A stretch of DNA of 64,000 nt from contig NZ_CP034433.1 of assembly GCF_003952345.1 (NCBI RefSeq), positions 62,001 through 126,000 on the forward strand, written 5' to 3'. The notes beneath the pieces were generated by a model that was not told where the DNA came from, did no database searches, and saw nothing but the letters and a program-made list of their open reading frames with translations. The DNA is from Iodobacter ciconiae (GTDB taxonomy: Bacteria; Pseudomonadota; Gammaproteobacteria; Burkholderiales; Chitinibacteraceae). The position numbers were made by a program, and so were the translations under genes. Shown here in pieces: positions 25,978 to 36,045 of the stretch; position 1 is the first letter of the stretch; every line of letters begins with the position of its first letter.

Positions 25978-28431
25978 TTATCCTGCATCTCTTAATAAAA
26001 CCACAGGCGATGTTTTGCTGAGTTTATGTAAGCGTCTGAGTACCGCCAGTGCCGTGATTGCAGCCCCGGCCAGCAGGCTGGCGAAAGGCAGCCAGTAGTT
26101 AAATGCTAAAGGTAATTTGAGTAACTCCTGACCGATGATCATTCCTCCCGCGCTGGCCATCAGCCCTGCGATCAGGCCGGCAACGCCGCCAACTAGCAGG
26201 CTTTCCGTGAGCCATACGCTGCGAAGCTTTCTGGAGGTGGCTCCCAGTGCCCGCAATATGGCAGCTTCTCTGGCGCGCTCGGTTTCGGTGGTGTCAAGTG
26301 CGGCAAAGAGCACGGTTACCCCTGCTGCGATGCAGAACAAAAATACCAGGCGCAGCGCTGCCGCAGATAAATCCAGAATCCGCCGTACTTCGGCCAGCAC
26401 TTGGCCTACGTCGATGATGGTGACGTTAGGCAGGGCTTGTACCAGCTCGGGAATGATGGTTTTTTGTCCTTCACCAAGATGAAAACTGGTGATCAGGCTG
26501 GCCGGTAAATCGGCAACTAACGCTTTGCTGGCAACCACAAAGAAATTGACGCGAAAGGAATCCCAGTTGACTTCACGCAGATTCAGCACTGGTGCAGTAA
26601 CCGTTGTGCCTGCGATATCAAAGCTCAGCATATCGCCCAGCCTGATATTAAGCGTAGTGGCCAGCTTAGCTTCTACAGAGAAACCGGGCTGGCTCTCATC
26701 GAGCGGCTGACCTGCAACAATGCGGTTGTCGGCGCTTAAAATATCCCCCCAGGACAGATTAAATTCGCGCTCTGCCAGATGTTTTGCCCTGTCTTCCTGA
26801 AAGCTTTCCGGCTTGATCGCTTGCTTGTTCTGCATGGTCCAGCGGCCACGAATCATGCTTTGTAAAGCTGGAGCGGGCAGATGACGATTTATAAATTGCT
26901 GCTGAAATGCCGCAGTCTGGTCAGGCTGAATATTCAACGCAAAGTGATTGGGTGCATCGGCGGGCACGCGGCTTTGCCATGTTTTAAGTAAATCACCTTC
27001 TACTACGGTCAGCAGCCAGATACCTGACAGACCAATTGCCAACGCGCCGAGCTGGGCAAAGGCCAGGCCGGGGCGGCGCAGCAACTGGCGCAGTGCCAGC
27101 CTGATCGGGTGCTCGGGGAGTATGCGCGGCAAAAACCAGAGCAGGCCAAGGCCGCTGCCGCCAGCGAGCAAAAGCGTTGCCATAATTCCTGCACCGACCA
27201 TCAAGGCCAGTTTGGCTTCGGCTGCAATCCACCAGAGTAGTAGCAAGAGTGCGAAAAGGGTGAGCGCCCATTGTAGAATCAGGCTGGCTTTGGGCTCCAA
27301 TTCATGGCGCAAAACACGTAGTGGCGGGGTGTTGGCTAAAGCGAGCAGCATTGGCCCCGCACTGCCCATCAGCAGTATAAAGCCCAGTAAAGATGCGACC
27401 AGCCAGGGCAGCAAAGTACCATCAGGCAGGGCGGCCGGCAGGCGATCCCGGATGCTCAATACCAGCAGGCTTTGTGCGCCCCAGCCCAGTAAACCGCCTA
27501 TTACGCTGGCTGCCAGAGTGAGGAGGGCCAGTTGTGATAACAGCAGGGTGCGTACCATGTCACGGCTGGCACCGAGTGTGCGCAGCAAGGCGACGGTATC
27601 AAAATGCCGGGTGGCAAAGCGGCGTGCCGCCAGTAAAATTGCCATGGCGGCCAGGCAGCCTGCCAATAGTGATGTCAGGCGCAAAAAGCGCTCGGCGCGC
27701 TCCAAAGCGGTTTTTACTTCAGGCCGGGCGTCTTTCACATCTTCTAGTTTTTCACCCCGCATCAGCTTGGGCTTAACGGCTTGTTGCCATGAGTCGATCA
27801 TGGCAGGAGGGCCCGCAACCAGCAGCCGGTATTTCACCCGGCTGCCAAACCCCAGTAAGCCACTGGCAGCCAGATCCTGCTGATTAATCATTAGCCGGGG
27901 CTGCAGGCCGGAGAAATCCATAGCGGTATCGGGTTCTCGCTCAATCAGTGCGGCAAGTTTCAGCTTAAGCTGGCCGACTTCCAGTGTGTCGCCCAGCTTG
28001 AGCTTTAAAGTTGCTGCCAGCCTTGCATCGGCATAGGCTGTGCCAGCTTTCGGTGCCGTGCTGACATGGCCATCGGGTGCGAGTTTTAACTGGCCACGCA
28101 AGGGGTAGGCGTGGCTGACCGCCTTAACGGAAGACAGCATTACCTGGCCATTAAACCCCGCCATGCTGGGGAAAACAGCCGTCTCTGCGGTGTTTAAGCC
28201 AGAGTGTTCTGCCTGCTGCCGGTAGTGGGGGCTGATTGCATGATCCGAGCTGATGACGGCGTCTGCAGCCAGCAGATCATTGGCTTCCAGTGCCAGTAGT
28301 TTTTCCATTCTGGCAGATAACAGTCCCACGGCGGTGAGCGCGGCAATGGCAATGATCAGGGCCGCCAGGAGAGTGCGATATTCACCAGCCTGAAAGCTGC
28401 GGTAAAACAAACGCCAGTTGAGTTTGTGCAT
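25978..28431 (-). CDS. ABC transporter permease, FtsX/YbbP type
   Basis: 817 residues with two FtsX-like permease units (~260-400 and ~690-810) separated by a periplasmic MacB-type region and a second hydrophobic block, about ten membrane segments overall. The N-terminal LFYRSFQAGEYRTLLAALII opening and the repeated LRTLGASRDMV / LRALGATSRKLR coupling segments are typical of YbbP. Start chosen at 28431 (MHKLNWRL) because a shorter hydrophilic lead precedes the first helix; the upstream codons look like spurious extension. With the ATPase 114 bases upstream it forms a YbbAP-type exporter; substrates in this family are unknown, possibly lipids or lipoproteins. Confidence 0.85.
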   Translation of the reverse strand: MHKLNWRLFYRSFQAGEYRTLLAALIIAIAALTAVGLLSARMEKLLALEANDLLAADAVISSDHAISPHYRQQAEHSGLNTAETAVFPSMAGFNGQVMLSSVKAVSHAYPLRGQLKLAPDGHVSTAPKAGTAYADARLAATLKLKLGDTLEVGQLKLKLAALIEREPDTAMDFSGLQPRLMINQQDLAASGLLGFGSRVKYRLLVAGPPAMIDSWQQAVKPKLMRGEKLEDVKDARPEVKTALERAERFLRLTSLLAGCLAAMAILLAARRFATRHFDTVALLRTLGASRDMVRTLLLSQLALLTLAASVIGGLLGWGAQSLLVLSIRDRLPAALPDGTLLPWLVASLLGFILLMGSAGPMLLALANTPPLRVLRHELEPKASLILQWALTLFALLLLLWWIAAEAKLALMVGAGIMATLLLAGGSGLGLLWFLPRILPEHPIRLALRQLLRRPGLAFAQLGALAIGLSGIWLLTVVEGDLLKTWQSRVPADAPNHFALNIQPDQTAAFQQQFINRHLPAPALQSMIRGRWTMQNKQAIKPESFQEDRAKHLAEREFNLSWGDILSADNRIVAGQPLDESQPGFSVEAKLATTLNIRLGDMLSFDIAGTTVTAPVLNLREVNWDSFRVNFFVVASKALVADLPASLITSFHLGEGQKTIIPELVQALPNVTIIDVGQVLAEVRRILDLSAAALRLVFLFCIAAGVTVLFAALDTTETERAREAAILRALGATSRKLRSVWLTESLLVGGVAGLIAGLMASAGGMIIGQELLKLPLAFNYWLPFASLLAGAAITALAVLRRLHKLSKTSPVVLLRDAG

Positions 28432-28545
28432 GGTTTTTCCGTTAAAGCAAATTGTCGGCATCGCTAGAGCGGACAAGTATTTTTTGAGTCGCAATATGCT
28501 TTGGCTTGGCGCTGTGGCTCAAGCTTTCCGCAAGCTGTTATTTTT

Positions 28546-29268
28546 TTATTCAGGCGTTTTGCCCGTGCTGGGCGATGGGGCTTTCGAAAATTCCAGTTGT
28601 GTACCGGCAGAAAGTCTTAATTGCCAGCCACAACGCGCTGCGAGTTTTTCATCGTGGGTGACCAGTACCAGTGTGGTTTGAGTTTCTGTGTTGAGCTGAA
28701 ACAGTAAATCGGCAATGGCCGTGCCGGTGGCGGCGTCCAGGCTGCCGGTTGGCTCGTCGGCAAACAGGATTTTCGGGCTGGATGCAAAAGCACGGGCCAG
28801 CGCAACGCGCTGCTGCTCGCCTCCCGATAATTGCCTTGGCGTGTGTGCCAGGCGATGGCTTAAACCTACCCGTTCCAGCCATTCTGTAGCACGGGTTGAG
28901 GCATCTTTTTTACCGGCCAATTCCAGTGGCAGCATGGTGTTTTCCAGGGCCGATAACTCAGGCAATAGCTGAAATGATTGAAATACAAAGCCAGAAATCT
29001 GGCCGCGCAGCTCTGCACGCTGGTCTTCGTTCAGGCTGCCTAAATCTTTTCCGGCCAGCGTGATTTGCCCCCGTGAGGCCTGATCAAGCCCGGCAAGCAG
29101 GGCCAATAGTGTGGATTTTCCTGAGCCGGAGCTGCCAACAATGGCAAGGCTGGCTCCCGCTGGCAGTGAAAATTCAATATCATGCAAGAGATTAAGTTTT
29201 TCGACGGCGGTGCTGACTGTTTTGCCCAGACCGCGTACGGCCAGCATTATTTCTGAGGAGTGATTCAT
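28546..29268 (-). CDS. ABC transporter ATP-binding protein (YbbA/LolD type)
   Basis: About 240 residues. Walker [10 protein letters not shown], the Q loop [15 protein letters not shown], the signature [14 protein letters not shown], Walker [10 protein letters not shown] and the His switch VLVTHDE are all present. It powers the permease that follows it. The start is uncertain: ATG at 29268 shares the sequence CATG with the divergent tesA start, ATG at 29247 is shorter, and an ATG at 29307 would overlap tesA by 41 bases; none has a strong ribosome site. The ybbA-tesA divergent arrangement is conserved in many proteobacteria. Confidence 0.88.
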   Translation of the reverse strand: MNHSSEIMLAVRGLGKTVSTAVEKLNLLHDIEFSLPAGASLAIVGSSGSGKSTLLALLAGLDQASRGQITLAGKDLGSLNEDQRAELRGQISGFVFQSFQLLPELSALENTMLPLELAGKKDASTRATEWLERVGLSHRLAHTPRQLSGGEQQRVALARAFASSPKILFADEPTGSLDAATGTAIADLLFQLNTETQTTLVLVTHDEKLAARCGWQLRLSAGTQLEFSKAPSPSTGKTPE

Positions 29269-29872
29269 GTGGCGTTTCGTATCCGTATTAGGTTTTATTG
29301 TGTGCATGGCGCCGGCTCTGGCCGCGACGCCTTTAATTCTGGTGTTTGGTGATAGTCTGTCTGCCGGTTATGGCATTGCGGCTCAAGCTGCGTGGCCCGC
29401 ATTACTAAATGAAAATCTGGTCAGGCAAGGTAAGGCATGGCGGGTTGTGAATGCCAGTGTGTCAGGAGAAACGACAGCTGGCGGGCTCACAAGGTTCCCG
29501 CAAACACTTAAAACGCATCAGCCTAAAATTGTACTGCTGCAATTGGGCGCTAATGATGGTCTGCGTGGTTTGCCTCTGGTTAATATGGAAAAAAACCTGG
29601 GCAACATGATGAAAATGGCTAAAGCCAGCGGTGCTAAAGTGCATTTAATTGGCATGCAAATACCACCTAATTATGGTGCAAGCTATACACAGGGCTTTGC
29701 TGCGATTTACCCAAGGTTAGCCAAGCAGTACAGCAGTAGTTTAACGCCTTTTTTACTTGAACCTGTCATTAAAAATACCGAGCTTTTTCAGGCGGATCAG
29801 CTCCATCCTAAGGCTGAGGCACAGCCTTTATTAATGAAAATGATAGAAAAAGATCTGGGGAAATTGATTTAG
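29267..29872 (+). CDS. tesA: GDSL/SGNH arylesterase-thioesterase, TesA type
   Basis: 201 residues with a signal peptide ([20 protein letters not shown]). The catalytic blocks are block I VFGDSLSAGYG (Ser30), block III LGANDGLRG, and block V with Asp and His in ADQLHPKA. In E. coli, TesA is a periplasmic multifunctional esterase, thioesterase and lysophospholipase. GAGGAG nine bases before the ATG at 29267 gives a good ribosome site. Divergent from the YbbA-like ATPase with start codons that share bases. It is followed by a strong terminator. Confidence 0.9.
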   Translation: MWRFVSVLGFIVCMAPALAATPLILVFGDSLSAGYGIAAQAAWPALLNENLVRQGKAWRVVNASVSGETTAGGLTRFPQTLKTHQPKIVLLQLGANDGLRGLPLVNMEKNLGNMMKMAKASGAKVHLIGMQIPPNYGASYTQGFAAIYPRLAKQYSSSLTPFLLEPVIKNTELFQADQLHPKAEAQPLLMKMIEKDLGKLI

Positions 29873-29888
29873 TCTTGGGGCTAACAGT

Positions 29889-29923
29889 AAAAAGGGCAAA
29901 GCCACTTAGACTTTGCCCTTTTT
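29889..29923. terminator. Bidirectional terminator between tesA and the TonB receptor gene
   Basis: AAAAAGGGCAAAG pairs with CTTTGCCCTTTTT across a 9-base loop; T-run on one side and A-run on the other serve both convergent genes. Confidence 0.88.
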
Positions 29924-29947
29924 ATAATTTACAACTTTAAAACTGGC

Positions 29948-32608
29948 TTAAAACTTGTAATTGGCCTTGGCATACCAGCTGCGGCCATGTGGGTCTGTGT
30001 ATTTAGGATCGAAACCCACCTGGAAGTGATCGGCCTGATTGGTGAAAGGCGGATCGGTATCGAGCAGGTTTTTCACGCCGACAGTCAGCTCGATGTTCTT
30101 GGTGCGGTATGTGCCTTGCAGGCCCCAGGTACTGTAAGCCTCAACAGAGCGATTAACGCTATTGCCCGATACCGGATCTGTAACCTGATTCTGGTCGATA
30201 TAGCCGGAAGTGAGGTTATTGGTGAGCGCTGCCCCCCATTCGGCCATATTCCAGGAAAGCGTCAGGTTGTGTCTCCAGCGCGGGGTCATGCCCAGGTCGA
30301 TATACTGACCTACGCTATCAAAGTAAGCGCCATCTTTTTCACGCTGATACTCATTGGTGATGGTGTAAGTGCCTTCCATCCCAATGCGGAAAGTGCCGTA
30401 TTCTGTTTTTGGCAGCGCGGCCAGGATAGAGACATCCAGACCATCGGTACGCAACTCACCCAGATTCTGCGATTTGGAATCCACATAGTCGATCAGCCCT
30501 GGCAAGCCCGCTGCAATATCGGCTGCAGTGCGTGCTTTACGGATCACTTTGTCTTTATATTTGGCATAGTCGCCAAATATGGTGGAATCCGATATGGAGT
30601 CAATCCGGTCTTTAACATTGATATTCCAGTAATCAATCCCTATGGATAAATTTTTCACGGGTTCTACCAAAAAGCCAAAGGTGTAATTGGTGGATAATTC
30701 GGGGGTGAGTGATTTATTGCCACCTTGCACCAAATTTAACTGCAAATTGCAATCCAGCGGGCTATTGGTTGCCGCACAGCGTTCAGGGTCATCATAATTG
30801 CCTAATGTATTGGTTTTGCTGGTTGGGCGGTTTAAATCATCCAGCGTGGGAGCGTGATAACCCGTGCTGATCGAGCCGCGTAAGACTACTTCATCGATGG
30901 GCTGATAGCGGAAACTGATTTTAGGGTTGGTTGTGCTGCCCATATCGTCATAATGGTCGTACCGTAGCGCCGCTTGTAATTCCAGGTTTTTCAGTACCGG
31001 AACCACTACCTCGGCAAAGCCGGCATACACCAGGCGTTCGCCGTTGGTGGATTGGCGGTTACCACCACCACCTAAAATATCCCCGCTGGATAAAATGGCT
31101 TCCGGGGTATAGGTATAGGTTTCTTTGCGTACATCACCACCAAAGGCAAAACCTACCTTCCCGGCATCCAACTCGTAAATTTCTTTGGAGAACTGAACGT
31201 CGGCCGATTTATTACTGGTTTCACCGCTCTGTACCTTGCCGGTAATTTTAGAGGCGTTCAGAGCGGCATTGCCTGCTGCATCCTGCGGACCAAACGGATT
31301 GATGACCCCGCTGAGCATGGCAGGCAGCAATTTGCTCTCATAGAGCCAGCCATTGGTGTATTTATCTTCGGTTTTATTCAGTGCATAAACCAGGGCTGCG
31401 CGGTAATCCCAGCCTGCTACCTCGCCCTCGGCACCCACAATAAAGCGGTGCTGATCGGATGTGGCTTCGTTTTCACGCGCACCTGCGTCAATTGCGCGCC
31501 ATTGCAGCTTTAAATCGCCAAGCGTGCCTTTATAAGGGTCATATTTGCCATTGGCAGGATAAAGTAAATCATCGCCATTAAAGGTAGTGGCGCTGGAAAC
31601 GGGCACTGGGGAGGCGGAATAAGTGCCTACATTACGGGTAAACAGGTAGTCAGCAAAGAGCTGGGTGTTGTCATCTACTTTCAAAGTGCCCTTGCTATAG
31701 AAAGAAAGACGCTCTTGTGGCGAGACAATATCAATAATACTAGCGTAGTCAAAACGGCAATTGCCACCTGTGGCAAAGTTGCTATTGGCAATAGGGATGG
31801 AGCGGGGCTGATCACAGCCGGTTAAATAGCCAACATTTACCGGTTTTCCACCCGGGCCATTGAGAATAGTGGCGGGGAAGGTGTTGGCAGATGTTTTATT
31901 GATTTCTTTATCTGGAATATAAGATGTCCTGGAATAGCTGCGATCTTTAGCGGCCAGTGCTTCCTGTTTGGAGACATCCAGCGCCATAAAGATATTAAAA
32001 TTGTCTTCGTCCAGGTTGCCAAAACCAAAGCTGAAGTTGGCTTTCTTGACCTCACCGCCCCCGTCAAAAGTCTGTTCGAGACCACCGCCGATTTCTGCAC
32101 CAATAAAGCTTTTCTTTAGGATAAAGTTCATTACGCCGCCGATTGCATCGGTGCCATAAACCGCAGAAGCGCCATCTTTTACAATTTCAACCCGCTCAAC
32201 TGCGCCCAGCGGAATGGAATTCAAATCCACGCCTGCGCTATCAAAAGCGTAGTTGGCCATGCGGCGGCCATTGACCAGAATCAGCGTTTTAGAAGTGCCA
32301 AGCCCGCGTAAATTAGCGCCAGAAAAGCCGGGCTTGCCTGAGTCGCCCACGGCTTGCGATTGTGAATAGCCGTTGTTGCTGGCGGCCAGGTTATCGATCA
32401 GTTCAGCCACGGTGGTGGCTCCGGTTTTAGCGATCTCCTGGCGGCTAATAGTTTGCACCGGGGTTGCACCGGTTTTTGCAGTGCGTTTGATATTGGAGCC
32501 TGTGACTTCAACCCGCTCCACTTTGTTGACGGTTTCTGCTGCATGCGCATTGATGACTGCGCCTGCACCTATCATTGCGATAGCAATGGTTATTTTTTTT
32601 ATTTGCAT
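29948..32608 (-). CDS. TonB-dependent outer-membrane receptor
   Basis: 886 residues. A signal peptide (MQIKKITIAIAMIGAGAVIN ... AHA) leads to a plug domain with VERVEVTGSNIKRTAKTGAT, RGLGTSKTLILVNGRRM, and VERVEIVKDGASAVYGTDAI; the rest is a 22-strand barrel ending in the outer-membrane C-terminal signature YAKANYKF with terminal Phe. This GSNIKR group of receptors is often tied to carbohydrate uptake rather than iron, and a GH13 alpha-amylase-type gene lies divergently across a 1.1-kb gap, suggesting alpha-glucan or maltodextrin import, an inference. No ExbB/ExbD/TonB genes are in the window. Terminator shared with tesA. Confidence 0.88.
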   Translation of the reverse strand: MQIKKITIAIAMIGAGAVINAHAAETVNKVERVEVTGSNIKRTAKTGATPVQTISRQEIAKTGATTVAELIDNLAASNNGYSQSQAVGDSGKPGFSGANLRGLGTSKTLILVNGRRMANYAFDSAGVDLNSIPLGAVERVEIVKDGASAVYGTDAIGGVMNFILKKSFIGAEIGGGLEQTFDGGGEVKKANFSFGFGNLDEDNFNIFMALDVSKQEALAAKDRSYSRTSYIPDKEINKTSANTFPATILNGPGGKPVNVGYLTGCDQPRSIPIANSNFATGGNCRFDYASIIDIVSPQERLSFYSKGTLKVDDNTQLFADYLFTRNVGTYSASPVPVSSATTFNGDDLLYPANGKYDPYKGTLGDLKLQWRAIDAGARENEATSDQHRFIVGAEGEVAGWDYRAALVYALNKTEDKYTNGWLYESKLLPAMLSGVINPFGPQDAAGNAALNASKITGKVQSGETSNKSADVQFSKEIYELDAGKVGFAFGGDVRKETYTYTPEAILSSGDILGGGGNRQSTNGERLVYAGFAEVVVPVLKNLELQAALRYDHYDDMGSTTNPKISFRYQPIDEVVLRGSISTGYHAPTLDDLNRPTSKTNTLGNYDDPERCAATNSPLDCNLQLNLVQGGNKSLTPELSTNYTFGFLVEPVKNLSIGIDYWNINVKDRIDSISDSTIFGDYAKYKDKVIRKARTAADIAAGLPGLIDYVDSKSQNLGELRTDGLDVSILAALPKTEYGTFRIGMEGTYTITNEYQREKDGAYFDSVGQYIDLGMTPRWRHNLTLSWNMAEWGAALTNNLTSGYIDQNQVTDPVSGNSVNRSVEAYSTWGLQGTYRTKNIELTVGVKNLLDTDPPFTNQADHFQVGFDPKYTDPHGRSWYAKANYKF

Positions 32609-33691
32609 ATGTAATCCCCCGCTAAGTTAGCTATGTTTTTTAGCGCCCTGTTTTAAACAGAGGCTGACAGGTGTATTGCTCATGCTGGAACTAAGGGAAA
32701 ATTATCAGTTGTGACTTTTTACCATGTAACCAAATGTAACAAGCGGGGCTTGTCAGTATGAGTGATCAAAATAGCTTGAGAGGGGGACAAACAGAGGGAT
32801 GTTTTTAAGCTTTGGAAGCTTGTGTAATGTAGTTTAAAGCTATAAATCGTGTGTATACATTGATTTTTTTACTTAATTTTTTATTTTTTTTTGTTTTAAA
32901 TCATTGTGTTGTGAGTTTGTTATGTATGGATTTTTATCTCGCAATTAGTAATTTTAATGAAAGTAAATGAGAGGTTTTAGCTTTTAGTTCTTTGCCAGCG
33001 TATTGGACGTCATTATTTTTTATGCTAACTTATCGCTAGGTTACGATGTGTTTATGCTCAATAATATCGATATTTTGTAATTATTTATTGTTGACTTATA
33101 TTGATAAATAATATTTTATTTTTATTTCGAGTTGTTTTTTTCTTGTTTTTGTTGCTCATTTGCAACTAAAAAGTACATAGTTGCCAGATAGCAAGTGTTC
33201 TAGATATATATCTGTATTGATCTTCAGTTAAATCGGCATATTGTGCTGCTGGAAATATCCAAATTAAAGTAATCGTTTTATTTTTTTGTATCCGGGTAAG
33301 CATCACAGGCCTTGTGTCTGGTGTAGAGCGCCAGGAGTGAGTGCTCTTATTTCTCAGATAAATTCACCTCTATGCTCTTCATTCATAAATAGGTAATGCC
33401 CGACTAGCCTTAAAAAAACATCACACACTTTATCAGGGACTTGCAGCCAGCTCGGCACTGATGAGGCCACAGTACTCTCGGCTTTTGCATATTGACCCTG
33501 CTGGTTTTTTGGCCCAAAGCTTAGGTGGCATCGGGTTTAAGTGATATGGATTAGCAGCCTCTGCTTTTTCAATTTTTTAGGCCATGCTCACGTAGTTGCG
33601 CATACCCGGCCTTTTTATTCAATAATCAATTTACGGATTCCCACATCAGCCGATTGCTGGGGTTTTTGTCTTTTTCTTACTCGAGTCCACC
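32609..33691. other. AT-rich divergent intergenic region, 1083 bases
   Basis: Lies between the TonB receptor gene and the amylase gene. It holds the promoters of both, but I see no clear operator palindrome, RNA gene or conserved frame. The left half (32.8-33.25 kb) is strikingly AT-rich with T-runs; the right half (33.3-33.6 kb) is more mixed. It could hide a regulatory RNA leader but shows no hairpin I can defend. Confidence 0.45.
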
Positions 33692-35178
33692 ATGAAAAAC
33701 ACCCTGGATGCCGCCACCAAGCAAATGGCTAGTCAGATTATTTATCAGATTTTCCCTGAGCGTTTTGCTATTGGCGGCGGGCTTTCAAGCGGGGCCAAGC
33801 TTGCACAAGCGGCGTATTCAAATCCTGATGTGGTTAAGCAGGGTTGGGACGATACAACACTAGGCCAGCCCTGGGGCATGCAGTTTTTTGGAGGAGATCT
33901 GGATGGTATTCGGGATCACCTGGATTACCTTGGTGAGCTGGGCGTGACCGGGGTGTATCTGACACCGGTATTTACCGCTCCGAGCAATCATAAATATGAT
34001 GCGGTTGATTTTTTTGCGATTGATCCGATGTTTGGCGGCGAGCCGGCCTTGCTGCGGCTGATTGAGGCATTACACGCCAAAGGCATGAGCCTGACGCTGG
34101 ATGCAGTGCTCAATCATGTGTCCGACAGCCACCCGTGGTTTTTAGCAGCCAAGGCGGGGGATGCAGGTAAGCGGGACTGGTTTAGTTTTTCAGATGATGG
34201 TGCTTATCTTTGCTGGCAGGATTATGGCCTGATGCCGGAATTGAACCTAAGCAACCCCGCTGTTCGCGATATTTTGTACCGTAAGCCAGACAGTCTGGTG
34301 CAGCACTGGCTGGCTAAGGGATAGATAACTGGCGCTTTGATGTGGCGCAGGATGTGGGCATAGAAGTTGCGCAGGAAATGGCGGCGGTAGTGGGGCAGCG
34401 TTTCCCTAAGGCAGGCCTGCTTGGCGAGTTAAATGGCTTTTCGGGCAGCTGGTTTGAGGCCGGTGGCGGCTTTAAAGGGATGATGAATTACTGGTATCGC
34501 ACCGCTACGCTGGCATGGCTGGCAGGGGAAATTGATGCGCTGCAAATGAATCATGCACTTAAAGACGCCAGAGAAGCTTATGGTTTGAGTGGCCTGCTTT
34601 GCTCCTGGAATATGCTTTCCAGCCATGATACGCCAAGGCTGATGACTACTGTGGGAAGCCAAGAAAAAGCACAGCTCGCTATGATCATGCAGTTCACCTT
34701 ACCTGGTATCCCGCTGATTTATTACGGTGAAGAAATTGGCATGGAAGGCGGGGCGGATCCGGATTGCCGCCGTCCTATGCGCTGGGATCAGGCCGACTGG
34801 AATCATGCGCAGCGCCAGTTTGTGCAGCAGCTGATTGCCATTCGCCAAAACCATCCGGCGCTGCAATATGGTGATGTGAAAGTATTGGGGGACAGGCTGG
34901 CTGGCAATGCGCTGGTATTTTTACGTGCTACCGAGGTGATTGGCGAAGCGGCTTTAGTCATTGTAAATTTATCTGATCGTGCTTTACAAACCAGGCTGTT
35001 AATTCCTTACTCTCACTGGTATGACGGTGTGCCTTTGCATGATGCACTGGGTAATGCTGTGGATACCAAAGTGCAGGCTGGTAGCGTGTTGCTTGATATC
35101 CCGGCGCAAGCTGCGGCGATTTATTTACCTGGCGAGCCTTACCAGCATTACACCTTTTTCAAGCCTAGAAATCGCTGA
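33692..35178 (+). pseudogene. GH13 alpha-amylase / cyclomaltodextrinase-like, frameshifted
   Basis: Two frames together form one GH13 enzyme of about 495 residues. The first part carries IYQIFPERFAIGGG, HLDYLGELGVTGVYLTP, the conserved VLNHVSDSHPWF, and ends at a stop at 34322-34324. The second part begins GIDNWRFDVAQDVG, which is the nucleophile-aspartate motif (region II), then GLLGELNGF (acid/base glutamate) and SSHDTPRLM (transition-state Asp). One missing G in the GGG at 34318-34320 (family frame needs GGGG) causes the break, immediately before the catalytic nucleophile. It may be a true loss or a homopolymer sequencing error. Likely function if intact: alpha-glucan hydrolysis, cytoplasmic (no signal peptide). 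Confidence 0.82.
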
Positions 35179-35228
35179 GTGTGTGCCCCGATCAAAGTAT
35201 TCGGGGCGGATATATTAGCTTGCTCTGC

Positions 35229-35270
35229 CGGATCAGTCAGGTACTTTGCCTGGTTGATCCGATCCTTTTT
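35229..35270 (+). terminator. Rho-independent terminator after the amylase
   Basis: A 13-bp stem (35229-35241 with 35249-35261, two G-T pairs) with loop TACTTTG, followed by ATCCTTTTTT. A weaker hairpin, GCCCCGA / TCGGGGC, lies just before it at about 35184-35209. Confidence 0.82.
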
Positions 35271-36045
35271 TAATTAAGAGCGTATCTTATTCATTGCGGG
35301 CAACTTTGCCTTTTGCTGCCAGGTTATCTTGTATTTTAATTCAAAGTAATTACGGCTCTTATGTACTGTGTGTTTCTCTATCAGCCGGAGAATCTATTCT
35401 ATCATAATGGTAAAACTTTTATCATCATGTTTTTCAACGCTTTGTTGGTTTTAATTAAGATTATTTAGCATTGGGTAAATATGGTTCTGTATCTATATTT
35501 AATAATAAAGTAACAGCGAGTTGTTTAGTATGGTTTTATTGTTTATATTTTATAATGTTAGTTAATTGAGTATAAATAAACTTACAAGCTTAGCTGAATT
35601 ACTTAACTGGATTATTGCGTAAAAGTAATAGAGGTATTTTGTCGTTTCAAGAAGCAGGCAAGTTTTTACGTGAAATGATTTAAGTAAATAAATAGTGAAG
35701 ATATAAAAATTAATTTGATGTGTTGAATGAAAATGGCTGTTTTTAAATTTTAATTGTAATTAAAAGCCGGGCACTTATGCAAGATTGCCGATAAGTATTT
35801 TCAGGGGTTCTCTGATTGTAACTTCCTTAAGCCTTAATAAAAAATAATGATTCAGCTGTGATGAAAATTGTGAATTTAGTAAGTAATAGTCTAGCATTAA
35901 GAGGGTAAGGGCAAAAGCTGGCGTCAGATTGGGGGGGCGGATGATGGGAAAGCGCTTATACGTGCATAAAATGGTGCTTCCCGGTTTTCTGGCTACATAT
36001 TGTAGATTGAGCAGCTTGCCTATCTTTAATTTTCAGGGAAAGATG
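35271..36045. other. AT-rich intergenic region upstream of the HD-GYP gene
   Basis: About 775 bases with many T and A runs and no conserved frame. The upstream frame from 35929 lacks a family match before the preferred start, so this region is read as the promoter and leader of the HD-GYP gene. No RNA gene or tandem repeat was seen. Confidence 0.45.

Noticed and set aside
26948..27883. A 311-codon plus-strand open frame inside the ABC permease gene
   Set aside because: It is rich in Ser, Arg and Pro with no family pattern, and lies antisense to a gene with strong family motifs.
29987..30649. A 220-codon plus-strand open frame opposite the TonB receptor
   Set aside because: Antisense to a well supported barrel region; composition looks like a shadow of the other strand.
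33541..33732. Short plus-strand frame before the amylase
   Set aside because: It ends inside the amylase frame in another phase and has no recognisable features.
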